From NCBI RefSeq assembly GCF_010365305.1, contig NZ_CP048279.1, positions 1 to 64,000 on the forward strand: 64,000 nt of DNA, written 5' to 3'. This stretch comes from Staphylococcus sp. MI 10-1553 (GTDB lineage Bacteria > Bacillota > Bacilli > Staphylococcales > Staphylococcaceae). The position numbers and the translations under genes are program-made. Every line of letters begins with the position of its first letter. Positions within the stretch are counted from its first letter, which is position 1. The notes beneath the pieces were generated by a model. It worked only from the letters and a program-made list of their open reading frames with translations. It had not been told where the DNA came from and did not search any database. Below are positions 61,895 through 64,000 of this stretch, in pieces.

Positions 61895-62935
61895 ATGGCA
61901 ACAAATGCTGTAATGATACAAACTGAAAAATATTGTAATATACATGACATTAAAGAAGCTAAAATGAAAATTCAAGATTATGTACGTGAAACACCGCTCA
62001 TTAAATCAATGTTTTTAAGTAACAATATTACAGGTGGTAACGTTTATTTAAAACTTGAGAACATGCAATACACCGGATCGTTCAAATTTAGAGGCGCACT
62101 CAATAAAATCTTACACTTAACAGATGAACAAAAAGCGAAAGGTATCATCACTGCTTCAGCGGGGAATCATGCGCAAGGTCTCGCGTTGACAGGACAACTG
62201 CTCGGTATTGATGCAACGGTTGTCATGCCTGAAGAAGCACCGATTTCTAAACAAGAAGCGACGCGTGGTTATGGTGCAGAGGTCATCCTTAAAGGAGAAA
62301 CGTTTAATGACTCTCGCCTGTATATGGAACAACTGGCAGCGGAAACAGGTAAAACGATTGTGCACCCTTATGATGATGTTGAAGTGATGGCGGGTCAAGG
62401 TACGATCGGTTTAGAAATATTAGATCAAATTTGGGACATTGATACCGTTGTGGTACCTGTCGGCGGTGGTGGTTTGATTGCTGGCTTGGCAACGGCTTTA
62501 AAATCATTTAATCCATCTATTCATATTATCGGTGTGCAATCTGAAAATGTTCACGGTATGGCAGAATCAATCAAAGAAGGCCAAATGACGTCACAATTTA
62601 CAGCACATACCATTGCAGATGGCACTGAAGTCACCATTCCTGGTCATAAAACATATGCCGTTGTTGAAAAATTAGTCGATGAATTTGTATTAGTTTCAGA
62701 AGATGAAATTGCAAATGCCATGCGTCATTTAATGCAACGTACTAAAATCATTACAGAAGGTGCAGGGGCATTACCAACTGCTGCACTATTATGTGGTAAA
62801 ATCGACCCACGTTGGATTAAAGGCAAAAACATCGTCGCTTTAGTATCTGGGGGTAATGTTGACCTCACACGCGTTTCACATATTATTGATGATTTATTGA
62901 AACCTGCTGATACGAGTGAAGGTGTGGTCGGTTAG
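61895..62935 (+). CDS. tdcB: Catabolic threonine dehydratase (L-threonine ammonia-lyase)
   Basis: PLP enzyme making 2-oxobutyrate from threonine. 346 residues, PLP lysine in TGSFKFRGALN (Lys 64), AGNHAQGLA, the phosphate loop VPVGGGGLIAGLA and SGGNVDLT near the end. It lacks the long C-terminal regulatory domain of biosynthetic IlvA, so the catabolic type fits. The ATG at 61895 is chosen over one at 61886 by ribosome binding site position (AGAGGATGATC). It lies 36 bases after ald. Confidence 0.93.
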   Translation: MATNAVMIQTEKYCNIHDIKEAKMKIQDYVRETPLIKSMFLSNNITGGNVYLKLENMQYTGSFKFRGALNKILHLTDEQKAKGIITASAGNHAQGLALTGQLLGIDATVVMPEEAPISKQEATRGYGAEVILKGETFNDSRLYMEQLAAETGKTIVHPYDDVEVMAGQGTIGLEILDQIWDIDTVVVPVGGGGLIAGLATALKSFNPSIHIIGVQSENVHGMAESIKEGQMTSQFTAHTIADGTEVTIPGHKTYAVVEKLVDEFVLVSEDEIANAMRHLMQRTKIITEGAGALPTAALLCGKIDPRWIKGKNIVALVSGGNVDLTRVSHIIDDLLKPADTSEGVVG

Positions 62936-62970
62936 CCCATCATCTATGGAATGAAATGGAGGCAACAGCA

Positions 62971-64000
62971 ATGAGTACAAATACATCTCTAAAGAAAAAC
63001 ATCGGCTTTTTTGCATCGCTTTCACTTGTCATGGGATCAGTCATTGGCGCAGGTGTATTTTTCAAAACTTCAAGTGTGACGGAAGTGACCGGTTCAACGA
63101 GTATGGCACTCTTTGTTTGGTTGCTTGGCGGTATCATGACCATTTGTGCCGGTTTGACAGGTGCTGAACTTGCTGCAGCCATTCCTGAAACTGGAGGACT
63201 CACTAAGTATATCGAATACACTTATGGCGACTTTTGGGGATTTTTATCAGGCTGGGCGCAAGCGTTTATTTACTTTCCAGCTAATATCGCTGCATTAGCC
63301 ATTATTTTTGGGATGCAAATCATTAATTTATTTCATTTATCGACATCATTGTTATTACCTATCGCAATCTTAAGTGCCGTTTCGATATTACTGATTAACT
63401 TTTTAGGATCTAAAGCAGGCGGGACTTTACAATCCATTACGCTTGTTATTAAGTTGATACCTATTGCACTTATTGTCATTATTGGCTTCTTTCATACGAG
63501 TGACGTATCATTTTCTCTCTTTCCCGTTGTTAATGGTACAAATTCGAGTTGGTTTGAAGCGATTGGTGCAGGTCTTCTTGCGACAATGTTTGCGTATGAT
63601 GGTTGGATTCATGTTGGTAATATTGCCGGGGAAATGAAAAATCCTAAAAAAGACTTACCAGGTGCTATTACGCTCGGTATCGGTCTTGTCATGGTCGTAT
63701 ATTTACTCATTAATGCTACTTTTTTAATGACACTCCCAATTCACCAAATTGAAGGTAACTTAAATGCCGCAAGCGAAGCATCTTCAATTTTATTCGGTGC
63801 AGGGGGCGGAAAATTAGTCACGATTGGTATTTTAATTTCTGTATATGGCACCATGAACGGCTATACAATGACCGGCATGCGTATTCCTTATGCTATGGCA
63901 GAACGTAACCAACTGCCATTCAAGCGTTTATTTTTAGACTTATTACCTTCACGGACACCATGGCTCGGTGGCATGATTCAAATTGTCATCGCTGTAATCA
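62971..64000 (+). CDS. APC-family amino acid permease (partial, cut by window end)
   Basis: The visible 343 codons encode an amino acid/polyamine/organocation transporter: ASLSLVMGSVIGAGVFFKTS (helix 1 with the GSxIGxG motif), TGAELAAAIPETGGLTKYIE, and FAYDGWIHVGNIAGEMKNPK near residue 210. At least 8 membrane helices are visible. The ATG at 62971 follows AATGGAGGCAAC. It is probably a serine/threonine or alanine carrier serving the two enzymes upstream, but the substrate is not decided by sequence. The 3' end is missing. Confidence 0.9.
   Translation, partial: MSTNTSLKKNIGFFASLSLVMGSVIGAGVFFKTSSVTEVTGSTSMALFVWLLGGIMTICAGLTGAELAAAIPETGGLTKYIEYTYGDFWGFLSGWAQAFIYFPANIAALAIIFGMQIINLFHLSTSLLLPIAILSAVSILLINFLGSKAGGTLQSITLVIKLIPIALIVIIGFFHTSDVSFSLFPVVNGTNSSWFEAIGAGLLATMFAYDGWIHVGNIAGEMKNPKKDLPGAITLGIGLVMVVYLLINATFLMTLPIHQIEGNLNAASEASSILFGAGGGKLVTIGILISVYGTMNGYTMTGMRIPYAMAERNQLPFKRLFLDLLPSRTPWLGGMIQIVIAVI

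Overview
The window starts at the dnaA start codon of a low-GC Firmicute chromosome. Gene order dnaA-dnaN-yaaA-recF-gyrB-gyrA-nnrD-hutH-serS-azlCD-metX-gdpP-rplI-dnaB-purA-walRKHIJ-rlmH identifies a Staphylococcus. A DsbA-like gene between dnaN and yaaA, and details of the walKHIJ proteins, argue against S. aureus. An S. intermedius-group species such as S. pseudintermedius is my best guess, but the sequence alone does not prove it.

Layout. (1) 1-24.1 kb is conserved core: oriC between dnaA and dnaN, replication and gyrase genes, NAD(P)HX repair, histidine degradation (hutH), serS under a T-box, azlCD, metX under an S-box (SAM-I) riboswitch, c-di-AMP phosphodiesterase gdpP, rplI, the replicative helicase and purA. 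(2) 24.1-29.6 kb holds a YitT-family membrane protein and tRNA-Glu/tRNA-Asp, then an insertion zone with an IS1182-type element, an IS110-type element, a phenol-soluble-modulin-like 22-aa peptide gene and an SdpI-like pseudogene. (3) 29.6-35.9 kb is the walRKHIJ operon and rlmH. A cluster of DnaA-box-like sites lies just upstream of rlmH. (4) 35.9-57.4 kb is an AT-rich island after the SCC attachment site at the rlmH 3' end. It carries a doubly inactivated IS3 element, an Fst/PepA1-type toxin gene altered at its 3' end, a second IS1182-type copy, a large biosynthetic cluster (39.6-52.6 kb), an IS21-type element, and a MerR/flavodoxin-like reductase pair. An att-like repeat occurs at 57418. No ccr recombinase or mec gene is present. 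(5) 57.4-64 kb holds a degraded SEFIR-domain gene, a DUF418 membrane protein, two small hypothetical proteins, then ald, a threonine dehydratase gene and an amino-acid permease cut by the window end.

The most interesting content is the 39.6-52.6 kb cluster, which looks like an undescribed RiPP (ribosomally made, modified peptide) pathway. A 25-codon gene with its own promoter and strong ribosome binding site encodes a peptide whose leader carries Y-x-x-P-x-V-x-x-G, close to the leader motif bound by lasso-peptide recognition elements. After an attenuator-like hairpin come tightly packed genes for a CPBP-type membrane protease, a nucleotidyltransferase, a stand-alone PqqD-like recognition protein, a HAD phosphatase with a second PqqD-like domain at its C terminus, myo-inositol-1-phosphate synthase, an archaeal-type S-adenosylmethionine synthetase, a DegT aminotransferase, an SDR dehydrogenase, an HPr-kinase-like peptide kinase, a small P-loop kinase, an NDK-like protein with a large insertion, a SurE-type phosphatase, an APH-like kinase and a NUDIX hydrolase. 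A divergent MFS exporter sits upstream. No lasso cyclase, lanthipeptide synthetase, YcaO or radical SAM enzyme is visible. The set suggests a peptide carrying a phosphorylated (amino)cyclitol or nucleotide-type group. That product is inference; the gene content is read directly.
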